Below are positions 24,814 to 33,119 of a stretch of DNA of 64,000 bases, piece by piece; within the stretch, counting starts at the first letter, position 1, and every line of letters starts with the position of its first letter. The stretch is from Streptomyces novaecaesareae (GTDB lineage: Bacteria > Actinomycetota > Actinomycetes > Streptomycetales > Streptomycetaceae): assembly GCF_000716875.1 (NCBI RefSeq), contig NZ_JNWQ01000017.1, positions 1 to 64,000 on the forward strand, in the 5' to 3' direction. The notes below the pieces were generated by a model, which was not told the origin of the DNA, did no database searches, and saw only the letters and a list, made by a program, of their open reading frames with translations. A program made the translations under genes and the position numbers.

Positions 24814-25785
24814 ATGGAGACTCGGGGTTCGCGACGCTCGCTGCTGCTGCCGGTGGCGGTGCTGCTGGTGCTGGCCGCGCTGGCCGGGGTGCTGACCCTG
24901 GCCGCGCGCGGCCGGGCCGAGCGGCCGCGGGTGGCGCAGAGCACGCCGTCCGGGCCGGTGCCGGTGGACCTGGCCGCCCGGGTGGACGAGTACACCGCCG
25001 GGTTCACCGCGGACGGTCCGTACACCGCGCCGGACGCGGCGCAGCGCCGGGCGGTGGCCGAGGGCGTGCTCGGCGCGCTGGACGGCCAGTCCGAGCAGGC
25101 GGGCCGCGCGCTGGCCCGGGCCGGGTACCGGCTCACCGAGTTCACCGAGGCCGCGACCGGCCGCCGGGTCGCCGAGATCGCCGAGATCGCCGACGACCCG
25201 GGCACCGGGAGCCGCGGCTGGGGCCGGGTCTACCTGGACCTCTCGGCCCGGCCGTACTGGTCCGTGCAGGTGCCCCACCCGGTGTCGGACGCCCGCACCG
25301 AGGCGCTCGGCGTGGACATGTTCCGGGCCGCGCCGGGCGGCGTGCTGGTGCTCGCCGGGGCGCACCGCAGGGCCGGGGCGGACGGCTCCTCGGACGTCGC
25401 GCACCGCTCCGACACCGTCTTCGCCGCCGTGGTCGAGGCGCTCACCGGGCGCGGCCTGCCCGGCATCCAGGTGCACGGCTTCGACGAGGGCAGCCTGCCC
25501 GGGCAGGACGCGGTGGTCTCCAGCGGCGCGGGGCAGGCCGGGCCGGCCGCCGAGCTCACCGCCGCCGGGCTCGCCCGGGCCGGGTACGCGGTGTGCCGGG
25601 CCTGGCGGGAGAAGTGCGGGCAGCTGGGGGGCACGACCAACGTCGAGGGCCGGTTCGCGGCCGGGGCCGGGGTGCCGTGGCTGCACGTCGAGCTGGGCAA
25701 CGGGCTGCGCACCGAACCGGCCCGGCGCGCGGTCGTGGCCGGGGTGCTGGCCGAGACCGCGCGCAGCTGGGGTGCGAAGCCCTGA
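24814..25785 (+). CDS. Membrane-anchored or secreted putative hydrolase
   Basis: A 323-residue protein: N-terminal hydrophobic segment (LLLPVAVLLVLAALAGVLTL), then an extracellular domain with conserved-looking HPVSDARTEALGVDMF, LVLAGAHRRAG, DVAHRSDTVFAAV and GIQVHGFDEG, and a late LHVELGNGLRTEPARRA. Spaced His, Asp and Glu residues suggest a metal-dependent hydrolase, but I do not recognise the family. TAGGTT lies eight bases before the ATG, so a leaderless mRNA is likely. Divergent from the polyglutamate operon; an action on cell-wall or polymer is only a guess. Confidence 0.6.
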   Translation: METRGSRRSLLLPVAVLLVLAALAGVLTLAARGRAERPRVAQSTPSGPVPVDLAARVDEYTAGFTADGPYTAPDAAQRRAVAEGVLGALDGQSEQAGRALARAGYRLTEFTEAATGRRVAEIAEIADDPGTGSRGWGRVYLDLSARPYWSVQVPHPVSDARTEALGVDMFRAAPGGVLVLAGAHRRAGADGSSDVAHRSDTVFAAVVEALTGRGLPGIQVHGFDEGSLPGQDAVVSSGAGQAGPAAELTAAGLARAGYAVCRAWREKCGQLGGTTNVEGRFAAGAGVPWLHVELGNGLRTEPARRAVVAGVLAETARSWGAKP

Positions 25786-25795
25786 CGGCCCCTGG

Positions 25796-26233
25796 CTAAC
25801 AGGGGCGGCGCCGCAGGTCCATGACGTAGTCGTGCGGGGCGCCGGCGCTCTCGGCGGCGTCGGCGATCAGGCCGAGGTAGCGGGCCGCGGGCAGGCCGCC
25901 CTCGTAGTCGTTGAGCACGTACGTCCAGACCGGGATGTCGCCGTCCAGGGTCTGCGCACGCAGCTTGAGCTTGCGGTAGATGCCGAGCTGGACGCCCTCC
26001 CAGCGGTCCAGGCCGTCCTCGTCCATCGGGGAGACGTCGTACAGCGAGACGAAGACCTGGTCCTTCTCGTCCTCGACGACGGTGGCCAACGAGCCCTCCC
26101 AGCCGAGCTGTTCGCCGCCGAAGGTGAGCCGCCAGCCGTCCAGCCACCCCGTGCCGCGCAGTGGGGAGTGCGGGGCTCGGCGGGTCATCTGCCGGGCATC
26201 GAGGTTGGTGGCATACGCGGCGTAAAGGGGCAT
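25796..26233 (-). CDS. Gamma-glutamylcyclotransferase-like protein
   Basis: A 145-residue protein of the GGCT fold. It begins PLYAAYATNLD, the family's YGSNL-type substrate loop, and has DRWEGVQLGIYRKLKL with the likely catalytic Glu, and TYVLNDYEGGLP. GGCTs release 5-oxoproline from gamma-glutamyl compounds. It ends 11 bases from the convergent putative hydrolase and sits near the polyglutamate genes, although from memory this gene is conserved in Streptomyces lacking them. No ribosome binding site; TACGCT lies six bases upstream of the ATG, so leaderless start is likely. Confidence 0.8.
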   Translation of the reverse strand: MPLYAAYATNLDARQMTRRAPHSPLRGTGWLDGWRLTFGGEQLGWEGSLATVVEDEKDQVFVSLYDVSPMDEDGLDRWEGVQLGIYRKLKLRAQTLDGDIPVWTYVLNDYEGGLPAARYLGLIADAAESAGAPHDYVMDLRRRPC

Positions 26234-26340
26234 GGGGGAGAGCGTAGCCCGGGCGGCGGGCGGCCGGAGTTCGCGGCCGGTCCCCGATTTCGCACAGGAG
26301 CTCGGACCCCGGCGTGGCGGCGCTCCCGGCGTACGGGACA

Positions 26341-27795
26341 ATGGGGAGCGTGACTCGGATCGTGATCATCGGTGGCGGACCCGGCGGCTACGAGGCGGCC
26401 CTGGTCGCCGCACAGCTCGGCGCGGAGGTGACCGTCGTCGACCGCGACGGTCTGGGCGGATCGGCGGTGCTCACGGACTGCGTTCCGTCGAAGACCCTGA
26501 TCGCGACGGCGGAGGTGATGACCACCTTCGACAGCTCGTACGAGGAACTCGGCATCATCGTCGCGGACGACACGCCCCCCGACGAGCAGGCGGCCAAGGT
26601 CGTCGGCGTGGACCTGGGCAAGGTCAACCGGCGTGTGAAGCGCCTGGCGATCGCGCAGTCCCACGACATCACCCAGTCCGTCACCCGGGCCGGCGTCACC
26701 GTGCTGCGCGGCCGCGGCCGGCTCGGCGCCGGCGGGCAGGCCGTCGACGGCTCCCGCGAGGTCCTGGTGGACGCGCCCGACGGCACCGTGCAGTCGCTGC
26801 GCGCCGACGCCGTGCTGATCGCCACCGGCGCCCACCCGCGCGAGCTGCCCGACGCCCAGCCGGACGGCGAGCGGATCCTCACCTGGACCCAGGTGTACGA
26901 CCTGGAGGAGCTGCCCCGCGAGCTGATCGTGGTCGGCTCCGGTGTGACCGGCGCCGAGTTCGCCGGCGCGTACCAGGCGCTCGGCTCCAAGGTCACCCTG
27001 GTGTCCAGCCGCGACCGGGTGCTGCCGGGCGAGGACCCGGACGCCGCCGAGGTGCTGGAGGACGTCTTCCGCCGCCGCGGCATGAACGTGATGGGCCGCT
27101 CGCGCGCCGAGAGCGTCAAGCGCATCGGCGACCGGGTCGAGGTGACCCTGGCCGACGGCAAGGTGATCGAGGGCTCCCACTGCCTGATGGCGGTCGGCTC
27201 GATCCCCAACACCTCCCAGATGGGCCTGGAGGAGGCCGGGGTCAAGCTCAACGACTGGGGCCAGATCCAGGTCGACCGGGTCTCCCGCACCACCGCCCCC
27301 GGCGTCTACGCGGCGGGCGACTGCACCGGCGTCTTCATGCTCGCCTCGGTGGCGGCCATGCAGGGCCGGATCGCGATGTACCACGCGCTCGGCGACGCGG
27401 TGCAGCCGCTGAACCTCAAGACCGTGGCCTCCAACGTCTTCACCGACCCGGAGATCGCCACCGTCGGCTACACCGCGGCCGACGTGGAGTGCGGCAAGAT
27501 GGACGCCGTCGTGGTCAAGCTCCCGCTGCGCGGCAACCCGCGGGCGAAGATGCAGGGCATCCGGGACGGCTTCGTGAAGCTGTTCTGCCGCCCGGGCACC
27601 GGCATCGTGGTCGGCGGCGTGGTCGTCGCCCCGCGGGCCAGTGAGCTGATCCACCCGATCTCGCTCGCGGTGGACGCCAATCTGACGGTCGAACAGGTGG
27701 CCAGCGCCTTCACCGTCTACCCGTCCGTCTCGGGCTCGACCGCCGAGGCCGCCCGGCAGCTGCACATCCGCAAGCGGGCCGACGGCGAATCCTGA
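26341..27795 (+). CDS. NAD(P)H-quinone dehydrogenase, LpdA (Rv3303c) type flavoprotein
   Basis: A 484-residue flavoprotein of the dihydrolipoamide dehydrogenase fold: FAD loop IIGGGPGGYEAALVAAQLGA, NAD loop VVGSGVTGAEFAGAY, second FAD motif GVYAAGDCTG, and a C-terminal dimer domain. The usual redox CxxxxC is replaced by GGSAVLTDCVPSK, leaving one cysteine. The mycobacterial protein Rv3303c has the same feature and reduces quinones rather than lipoamide. ATG at 26341 is used; GTG at 26350 is an alternative. Confidence 0.88.
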   Translation: MGSVTRIVIIGGGPGGYEAALVAAQLGAEVTVVDRDGLGGSAVLTDCVPSKTLIATAEVMTTFDSSYEELGIIVADDTPPDEQAAKVVGVDLGKVNRRVKRLAIAQSHDITQSVTRAGVTVLRGRGRLGAGGQAVDGSREVLVDAPDGTVQSLRADAVLIATGAHPRELPDAQPDGERILTWTQVYDLEELPRELIVVGSGVTGAEFAGAYQALGSKVTLVSSRDRVLPGEDPDAAEVLEDVFRRRGMNVMGRSRAESVKRIGDRVEVTLADGKVIEGSHCLMAVGSIPNTSQMGLEEAGVKLNDWGQIQVDRVSRTTAPGVYAAGDCTGVFMLASVAAMQGRIAMYHALGDAVQPLNLKTVASNVFTDPEIATVGYTAADVECGKMDAVVVKLPLRGNPRAKMQGIRDGFVKLFCRPGTGIVVGGVVVAPRASELIHPISLAVDANLTVEQVASAFTVYPSVSGSTAEAARQLHIRKRADGES

Positions 27796-27812
27796 GCGTC
27801 CGGCGCACAGTT

Positions 27813-27844
27813 GAGGGGCGGCTGCCGATCGGCGGCCGCCCCTC
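27813..27844 (+). terminator. Terminator after the flavoprotein gene
   Basis: GAGGGGCGGC (27813-27822) pairs with GCCGCCCCTC (27835-27844), and the inner GCCGATCGGC is also self-complementary. It begins 18 bases after the stop codon. Confidence 0.75.
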
Positions 27845-27938
27845 GCGCATGGCGGGCCTCACCCGGACGGCGGGCGCAGTCCCGGGATATCGACGGCGCG
27901 CATTGTACGGTCACGCGCCGCTCGTGCGCGAGCAATTC

Positions 27939-27951
27939 CAGCTACTAGCTG
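27939..27951. promoter_or_regulatory. Palindrome upstream of the DeoR-type gene
   Basis: CAGCTA-C-TAGCTG is a perfect 13-base palindrome 45 bases before the DeoR-type start, in a relatively AT-rich stretch. A TACCGT -10-like hexamer lies seven bases before the GTG. An autoregulatory operator is possible. Confidence 0.45.
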
Positions 27952-27995
27952 CAAACGCCTGAAAGCAGACGGTCACGCAGGTTACCGTCGGTTCT

Positions 27996-28997
27996 GTGTT
28001 TGCAGCAGAACGTCGCCAGTTGATCCTCGAAATGGTGCGCGCCAACGGAGCCGTCTCGCTCCGAGAGTTGGCCCGCGTCGTCCAGACCTCCGAAGTGACC
28101 GTGCGCCGGGACGTGCGGGCGCTGGAGGCAGAAGGGCTCCTCGACCGCCGGCACGGCGGCGCGGTGCTCCCCGGCGGCTTCAGCCGCGAACCCGGTTACC
28201 CGCAGAAGACCCACCTGTCCGCGGCGGAGAAGAGCGCCATCGCGGACCTCGCCGCCGGCCTGGTGGAGGAGGGCGACGCGGTGGTGGTCGGCGCCGGCAC
28301 CACCACCCAGGAGCTGGCCCGCAGGCTGGCCAGGGTGCCCGGCCTGACCGTCGTCACCAACTCGCTGCTGGTCGCCCAGGCGCTGGCCCACGCCAACCGG
28401 GTCGAGGTGGTGATGACCGGCGGCACCCTGCGCGGCTCCAACTACGCGCTGGTGGGCAGCGGCGCCGAGCAGTCGCTGCAGGGGCTGCGGGTCGCCAAGG
28501 CCTTCATCTCCGGCAGCGGGCTGAGCGCCGAACGCGGCCTGTCGACCGCGAACATGCTGTCCGCGAGCGTGGACCGGGCACTGGTGCAGTCGGCCGCCGA
28601 GGTCATCGTCCTCGCCGACCACACCAAGCTCGGCACGGACAGCATGTTCCCGACCGTCGCCACCGAGACCATCACCCGGCTGGTCACCGACGAGCACGCC
28701 ACCGCGGACGACACCACCGCCCGCGAACTGGACGCGATCGCCGACTGCGGGGTGCAGATCGACCTGGCGCCGCTCGGCGCCGCGCCCAGCGGCGACGCCC
28801 CGGTGCACGGCACCGGCAGCGGACCGGTGCACCAGACCCAGCCGGGCCCGATGGCCCGCCGCGGCGGCCCGCCCCCCGGCGGCGCCCCACTGCCCGGCCA
28901 GCGCCGCCCCGGCGCGCACGGCGGCCCGGGCGGGCCGGTCGGCCCCGGCGGGATGCCGGTCCGGCTGGCCGAGCTGGGCCTGCCGCGCGGGCGCTGA
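27996..28997 (+). CDS. DeoR/GlpR-family transcriptional regulator
   Basis: A 333-residue repressor. The N-terminal HTH reads RRQLILEMVRANGAVSLREL and VTVRRDVRALEAEGLLDRRHGGA; the C-terminal DeoR effector domain (about 75-235) resembles phosphosugar-binding folds (GAGTTTQELAR, VVTNSLLVAQAL, VLADHTKLG). Family members answer to sugar phosphates, which would fit nucleoside catabolism. The last 70 residues are an odd Gly/Pro-rich tail. The GTG has no ribosome binding site but a near -10, so it is probably leaderless. From memory it corresponds to SCO4920. Confidence 0.88.
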   Translation: MFAAERRQLILEMVRANGAVSLRELARVVQTSEVTVRRDVRALEAEGLLDRRHGGAVLPGGFSREPGYPQKTHLSAAEKSAIADLAAGLVEEGDAVVVGAGTTTQELARRLARVPGLTVVTNSLLVAQALAHANRVEVVMTGGTLRGSNYALVGSGAEQSLQGLRVAKAFISGSGLSAERGLSTANMLSASVDRALVQSAAEVIVLADHTKLGTDSMFPTVATETITRLVTDEHATADDTTARELDAIADCGVQIDLAPLGAAPSGDAPVHGTGSGPVHQTQPGPMARRGGPPPGGAPLPGQRRPGAHGGPGGPVGPGGMPVRLAELGLPRGR

Positions 28998-29024
28998 GGC
29001 CCACCGCCGTACGGACGCAGAACG

Positions 29025-29064
29025 CGACCGGTCCGCACACCCCGAGGGGCGTACGGACCGGTCG
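29025..29064. terminator. Bidirectional terminator between deoR and accA genes
   Basis: CGACCGGTCCG (29025-29035) pairs perfectly with CGGACCGGTCG (29054-29064) around an 18-base loop that can itself pair. It lies between two convergent genes. Confidence 0.65.
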
Positions 29065-29093
29065 GAGCCTCAGCGGCAGGCCCTGGGGACGTG

Positions 29094-30869
29094 TCAGTCC
29101 TTGATCTCGCAGAGCGCGGCGCCGCTGCTGACGCTCGCGCCGACCTCGGCCTTGAGGCCGGTGATGGTGCCCGCCTTGTGGGCGTTCAGCGGCTGCTCCA
29201 TCTTCATCGCCTCCAGGACCACGATCAGCTCGCCCTCGGCGACGACCTGGCCCTCCTCCACGGCGACCTTGACGATGGTGCCCTGCATCGGCGAGGCCAG
29301 GGTGTCACCGCTGACGGCCGAGCCGGCCTTCTTGGCGCCCACCCGGCGCTTGGCCTTGGCGGCACCCGCCGCACCGGCCGCCGGGGCCGACGCGACGCCC
29401 AGCGAGGACGGCAGCGAGACCTCGATCCGCTTGCCGCCGACCTCGACCACGACGGTCTCCCGGCCCTCGGCCTCCTCGCCGTCACCGGCCGCACCGGCGA
29501 ACGGCGGGATGGTGTTGTCGAAGTCGGTCTCGATCCACCGGGTGTAGACCGTGAACGGCTCGTCGCTGCCGTGCACCTCGGGCGCGAACGCCGGGTCGGT
29601 GACGACCGCCTGGTGGAACGGGATGGCGGTGGCCATGCCCTCCACCTTGAACTCGCTCAGCGCACGGCGGGCCCGCTCCAGGGCCTGCTTGCGGTCGCGG
29701 CCGGTGACGACCAGCTTCGCCAGCAGCGAGTCCCAGGCCGGGCCGATGACCGAGCCGGTCTCCACGCCGGAGTCCAGGCGCACGCCCGGGCCGGACGGCG
29801 GGGCGAACAGCGTCACGGTGCCGGGCGCGGGCAGGAAGTTGCGGCCCGGGTCCTCGCCGTTGATGCGGAACTCGAAGGAGTGACCGCGCACCTCGGGGTC
29901 GCCGTAGCCGAGCTCCTCGCCGTCGGCGATCCGGAACATCTCGCGGACCAGGTCGAGGCCGGTGACCTCCTCGGTGACCGGGTGCTCCACCTGCAGACGG
30001 GTGTTGACCTCCAGGAAGGAGATCGTGCCGTCCATCGCCACCAGGAACTCGCAGGTCCCGGCGCCCTCGTAGCGGGCCTCCTTGAGGATGGCCTTGGACG
30101 CCCGGTACAGCTCGGCGTTCTGCTCGGGGGTCAGGAACGGCGCGGGCGCCTCCTCGACCAGCTTCTGGTGCCGGCGCTGCAGCGAGCAGTCACGGGTGGA
30201 GACGACCACCACGTTGCCGTGCTTGTCGGCCAGGCACTGGGTCTCCACGTGCCGCGGGTTGTCCAGGTAGCGCTCGACGAAGCACTCGCCGCGACCGAAG
30301 GCGGCGACCGCCTCGCGCACCGCGGACTCGTACAGCTCCGGGATCTCCTCCAGCGTGCGGGCGACCTTGAGGCCGCGGCCGCCACCGCCGAAGGCCGCCT
30401 TGATGGCGACCGGAAGGCCGTGCTCCCGGGCGAAGTCGACGACCTCGTCGGCACCCGCGACCGGGTCCGGGGTACCGGCGACCAGCGGGGCACCGGCGCG
30501 CTGCGCCACGTGCCGGGCGGTCACCTTGTCACCGAGGTCGCGGATGGCCTGCGGCGGCGGGCCGATCCAGATCAGGCCCGCGTCGAGCACGGCCTGGGCG
30601 AAGTCGGCGTTCTCCGACAGGAACCCGTAGCCGGGGTGGACGGCGTCGGCACCGGAGTCGGCGGCGGCCTTGAGCACCTTGGCGATGTCCAGGTAGCTGG
30701 TACCGGGAGTGTCACCGCCCAGCGCATAAGCCTCGTCGGCCGCGCGGACGTGCAGCGCATCCCGGTCCGGCTCGGCGTAGACGGCGACGCTGGCGATACC
30801 GGCGTCCGAGCAGGCCCGGGCGACGCGGACTGCGATTTCCCCGCGGTTGGCGATGAGCACCTTGCGCAC
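29094..30869 (-). CDS. accA2: Acyl-CoA carboxylase alpha chain (biotin carboxylase and carrier)
   Basis: A 591-residue biotin-dependent carboxylase chain. The N-terminal biotin carboxylase begins [19 protein letters not shown] and has the ATP-grasp glycine loop [28 protein letters not shown] and [16 protein letters not shown]. After a linker comes the carrier domain with the biotinylated lysine in EAMKMEQP. It works with the PccB/PccE subunits at 32.8-34.7 kb to make methylmalonyl-CoA or malonyl-CoA for lipids and polyketides. GTG at 30869 has AAGGGAG upstream. A GATAGT -10-like hexamer lies about 75 bases upstream. Symbol by synteny and from memory. Confidence 0.93.
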   Translation of the reverse strand: MRKVLIANRGEIAVRVARACSDAGIASVAVYAEPDRDALHVRAADEAYALGGDTPGTSYLDIAKVLKAAADSGADAVHPGYGFLSENADFAQAVLDAGLIWIGPPPQAIRDLGDKVTARHVAQRAGAPLVAGTPDPVAGADEVVDFAREHGLPVAIKAAFGGGGRGLKVARTLEEIPELYESAVREAVAAFGRGECFVERYLDNPRHVETQCLADKHGNVVVVSTRDCSLQRRHQKLVEEAPAPFLTPEQNAELYRASKAILKEARYEGAGTCEFLVAMDGTISFLEVNTRLQVEHPVTEEVTGLDLVREMFRIADGEELGYGDPEVRGHSFEFRINGEDPGRNFLPAPGTVTLFAPPSGPGVRLDSGVETGSVIGPAWDSLLAKLVVTGRDRKQALERARRALSEFKVEGMATAIPFHQAVVTDPAFAPEVHGSDEPFTVYTRWIETDFDNTIPPFAGAAGDGEEAEGRETVVVEVGGKRIEVSLPSSLGVASAPAAGAAGAAKAKRRVGAKKAGSAVSGDTLASPMQGTIVKVAVEEGQVVAEGELIVVLEAMKMEQPLNAHKAGTITGLKAEVGASVSSGAALCEIKD

Positions 30870-31104
30870 TGTGGCTCCCTTCTTGAACCTCGTTGAGTTT
30901 ATGGATTCCTGGGCAGTACCGGCGAGTAGCCCCGGGTTGTGAACTATCCCACACGCTCGGTGATGGGATTCGAGACCCCGATCCGGGCCCCGAGGAGACT
31001 GCGCAGGTCGCGGCGGGTGGGGCCGGAACGGCGGGGGCAACGGCGGGTGACCGGCGGGCGGCGTGGCGGGACGGTGGCATGGGCCACACTCCCGCCCGGA
31101 CCGC

Positions 31105-31839
31105 TCAGGCGACGCCGGAGCGGGCGGCGGGCCGCTGCAGCGCCTCGGCCGTCACGTCGGCCGCGACCTCCACCATGTCCGGCCCGTACGCCTTGGGTTT
31201 GACGACCCGCAGGACCAGCGCGAAGGTGCCGTTGCGGCCGTGCGCGCGGGCGAGTTCGCGGTGGTGGGAGACCAGGTAGCGCACGCCCGCCTGGTTGGCG
31301 GTGCCGGTCTGGCCGGAGACGAGGAACACCGGGCGGCCCCCGTCCGGGGTGGCGATCCGGGCCAGCAGGGTGTGCACCTGCTCGTGGTCGGCGGTGAAGT
31401 CGCGCTCGCCCACCACGACCACGTTGCTGCCCGGCTCCGGACCGGAGGTGACCAGGGCGCCCGGCAGGCCCCAGGCGAGGTGGGCGGCGGTCCGCTCGTT
31501 GCTGACCGGGCCGCCGATGCAGAACTCGGTCTTGCCCCCGATGCCCCGGTTCGCCGAGTCGTGCGCGACGATCTCGGCCCTCGCCCCGCAGCTCTCCACC
31601 AGCCCGGCCAGCGCCATCAGCGCGTAGGCGTCCCGGCGGGTGACGGTGCCGGCGTCCGAGCCCTCGCCGATGCTGCGCGGCACCACGACCAGGCACTCGC
31701 CGCCGGCCGGCAACCCGAAGAACTCCCGCACCCGTTCGACCCTCCGGCGCCGCCGCAGGGCCTGGGCGAGCCAGCCGAGGCCGGCACTGATGGCGCTGGC
31801 CACCAGGCCCAGCACCACGTTGAGCACGTTGTCGGTCAT
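31105..31839 (-). CDS. Conserved membrane-anchored protein of unknown function
   Basis: A 244-residue protein with one N-terminal helix ([20 protein letters not shown]) and a cytoplasmic domain containing [57 protein letters not shown] and [14 protein letters not shown]. The alpha/beta pattern suggests a nucleotide-binding or receiver-like fold, but I recognise no family. Stands alone between accA and maf. The gap 30870-31104 upstream of accA holds only the accA promoter and leader. Confidence 0.65.
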   Translation of the reverse strand: MTDNVLNVVLGLVASAISAGLGWLAQALRRRRRVERVREFFGLPAGGECLVVVPRSIGEGSDAGTVTRRDAYALMALAGLVESCGARAEIVAHDSANRGIGGKTEFCIGGPVSNERTAAHLAWGLPGALVTSGPEPGSNVVVVGERDFTADHEQVHTLLARIATPDGGRPVFLVSGQTGTANQAGVRYLVSHHRELARAHGRNGTFALVLRVVKPKAYGPDMVEVAADVTAEALQRPAARSGVA

Positions 31840-31918
31840 CGCCGCGTTCCCTCCCCGTTCGAACGGCGGTCAGCTTGGGGTGTGGCGCCCTGGAGACCCA
31901 ACGGATTTATGCCGCAGG

Positions 31919-32521
31919 TCACTTGGTCCACAGATCGGTGATGCGCAGGTCGAGCTCGGCGAGCAGGCGGCGCAGCAGCGGCAGGGACAGGCCGATGACG
32001 TTGCCCGGGTCGCCGTCGATGCCGTCGACGAACGGCGCCGAGCGGCCGTCCAGGGTGAACGCCCCGGCCACGTGCAGCGGTTCGCCGGAGGCCACGTACG
32101 CGGCGATCTCCTCGTCGTCCGGGGTGCCGAAGCGGACGGTGGTGGAGGCGGTGGCCGAGGCCTGCCGGCCGGTCACCGTGTCGATCACGCAGTGGCCGGT
32201 GCGCAGCACCCCGGCGCGGCCGCGCATCGACTGCCAGCGGGCCAGCGCCTCGGCGGCGTCGGCGGGCTTGCCGAGCGCCTGCCCGTCCAGCTCCAGGACG
32301 GAGTCGCAGCCGACCACCAGCTCGCCGTCGGCGAGTTCGGCGGCGACGGCCTTCGCCTTGGCCTCGGCCAGCACGAGCGCGAGTTCGGCGGGGGTGGCGG
32401 CGGTGATCGCGTCCTCGTCGACGCCGCTGACCACCACGCGCGGGTCGAGCCCCGCCTGGCGCAGCAGCCCGAGGCGGGCGGGGGAGGCGGAGGCGAGGAC
32501 GAGGGTGCGCTGGTCGGTCAT
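31919..32521 (-). CDS. maf: Maf-family nucleotide pyrophosphatase
   Basis: Hydrolyses non-canonical or excess nucleoside triphosphates to monophosphates. The 200-residue protein has the Maf start [18 protein letters not shown], the catalytic [18 protein letters not shown] and the late [23 protein letters not shown] at 32521 is preferred; TACGCT lies seven bases before it, so the start is probably leaderless, with a GTG six bases earlier as alternative. The gene order pccE - small membrane protein - maf is typical of Streptomyces. Confidence 0.92.
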   Translation of the reverse strand: MTDQRTLVLASASPARLGLLRQAGLDPRVVVSGVDEDAITAATPAELALVLAEAKAKAVAAELADGELVVGCDSVLELDGQALGKPADAAEALARWQSMRGRAGVLRTGHCVIDTVTGRQASATASTTVRFGTPDDEEIAAYVASGEPLHVAGAFTLDGRSAPFVDGIDGDPGNVIGLSLPLLRRLLAELDLRITDLWTK

Positions 32522-32579
32522 GGCCACCAGCGTAGGGGGTGCCGGTTCCGCCGTTCGGGTGAACGGCTCGGGTGACGAC

Positions 32580-32720
32580 TCAGGTGAACGACCGGGCGAT
32601 CATCGCCAGGACGGCGCCGACCAGCACGATGGCGGCGAGCACCTTGCCGGCCCGCTGCATCCGCTCCTGCATCCGACGGGCCTCGGGCGAGGGCTCGTCG
32701 CGGGGGTCTGACCAGAGCAC
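32580..32720 (-). CDS. 46-residue single-helix membrane protein (MmpB-like)
   Basis: A short frame from GTG at 32720 gives a protein starting [20 protein letters not shown], then a basic stretch and one membrane helix [16 protein letters not shown], ending ARSFT. GGACGG lies just upstream of the GTG. The MLWSDP start, length and neighbourhood resemble small Streptomyces membrane proteins annotated as morphogenic MmpB, as far as I recall. Translation is likely given codon bias, but the name is tentative. Confidence 0.6.
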   Translation of the reverse strand: MLWSDPRDEPSPEARRMQERMQRAGKVLAAIVLVGAVLAMIARSFT

Positions 32721-32799
32721 CCGTCCAGAGTGCGTCGTGCCGGGGCCGGACGCCTGAGTATCCGTACTCAGGTTTCGGGTTACCCGGGCGGCGAAAACA

Positions 32800-32842
32800 G
32801 TGCGGAGCAGGAAGTCGGTCTGTTCGACTTCCTGCTCCGCAC
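32800..32842 (-). terminator. Terminator of the pccB-pccE operon
   Basis: An 18-base perfect stem (32800-32817 with 32825-32842) with a seven-base loop. In leftward transcription it is followed by TGTTTT, which makes it a classic intrinsic terminator after pccE. Confidence 0.9.
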
Positions 32843-32868
32843 GGGTTGTTCGGCGAATTCCTGCTGGC

Positions 32869-33090
32869 TCAGCGCGCCCAGCCCGAGGTCCGCCAGGCGT
32901 TGGCGCCCGGGTGGAGGGCGGGGCGGAGCAGGCGGGAGCGGTCGTTCCAGGGGGAGGCCGGGCCGGCGCCGGCCTGGCGCGCCGCCTCGGCGGCGGCCTG
33001 TGCGGCGGCGGCCCGGGCCTGGACCACCGCCAGAACGGTGGCCAGCTCCTCGGGGGTCGGCTGCCCGTGCAGCACGTGGATCGGGGACAT
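32869..33090 (-). CDS. pccE: Acyl-CoA carboxylase epsilon subunit
   Basis: A 73-residue protein starting MSPIHVLHGQPTPEELATVL, the mark of the epsilon subunits of actinobacterial acyl-CoA carboxylases, then an Ala-rich helix and the conserved tail segment SPWNDRSRLLR with a final Trp (AWRTSGWAR). The subunit stabilises or activates the alpha-beta complex. It starts 30 bases after pccB, in the same operon. Confidence 0.9.
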   Translation of the reverse strand: MSPIHVLHGQPTPEELATVLAVVQARAAAAQAAAEAARQAGAGPASPWNDRSRLLRPALHPGANAWRTSGWAR

Positions 33091-33119
33091 GGCTGGTTCT
33101 CTCCCGACAGGGATGGGGC

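Noticed and set aside
30870..31104. Riboswitch or attenuator in the accA leader
   Set aside because: No known riboswitch pattern or stable hairpin was found; only a -10-like GATAGT and a plain leader.
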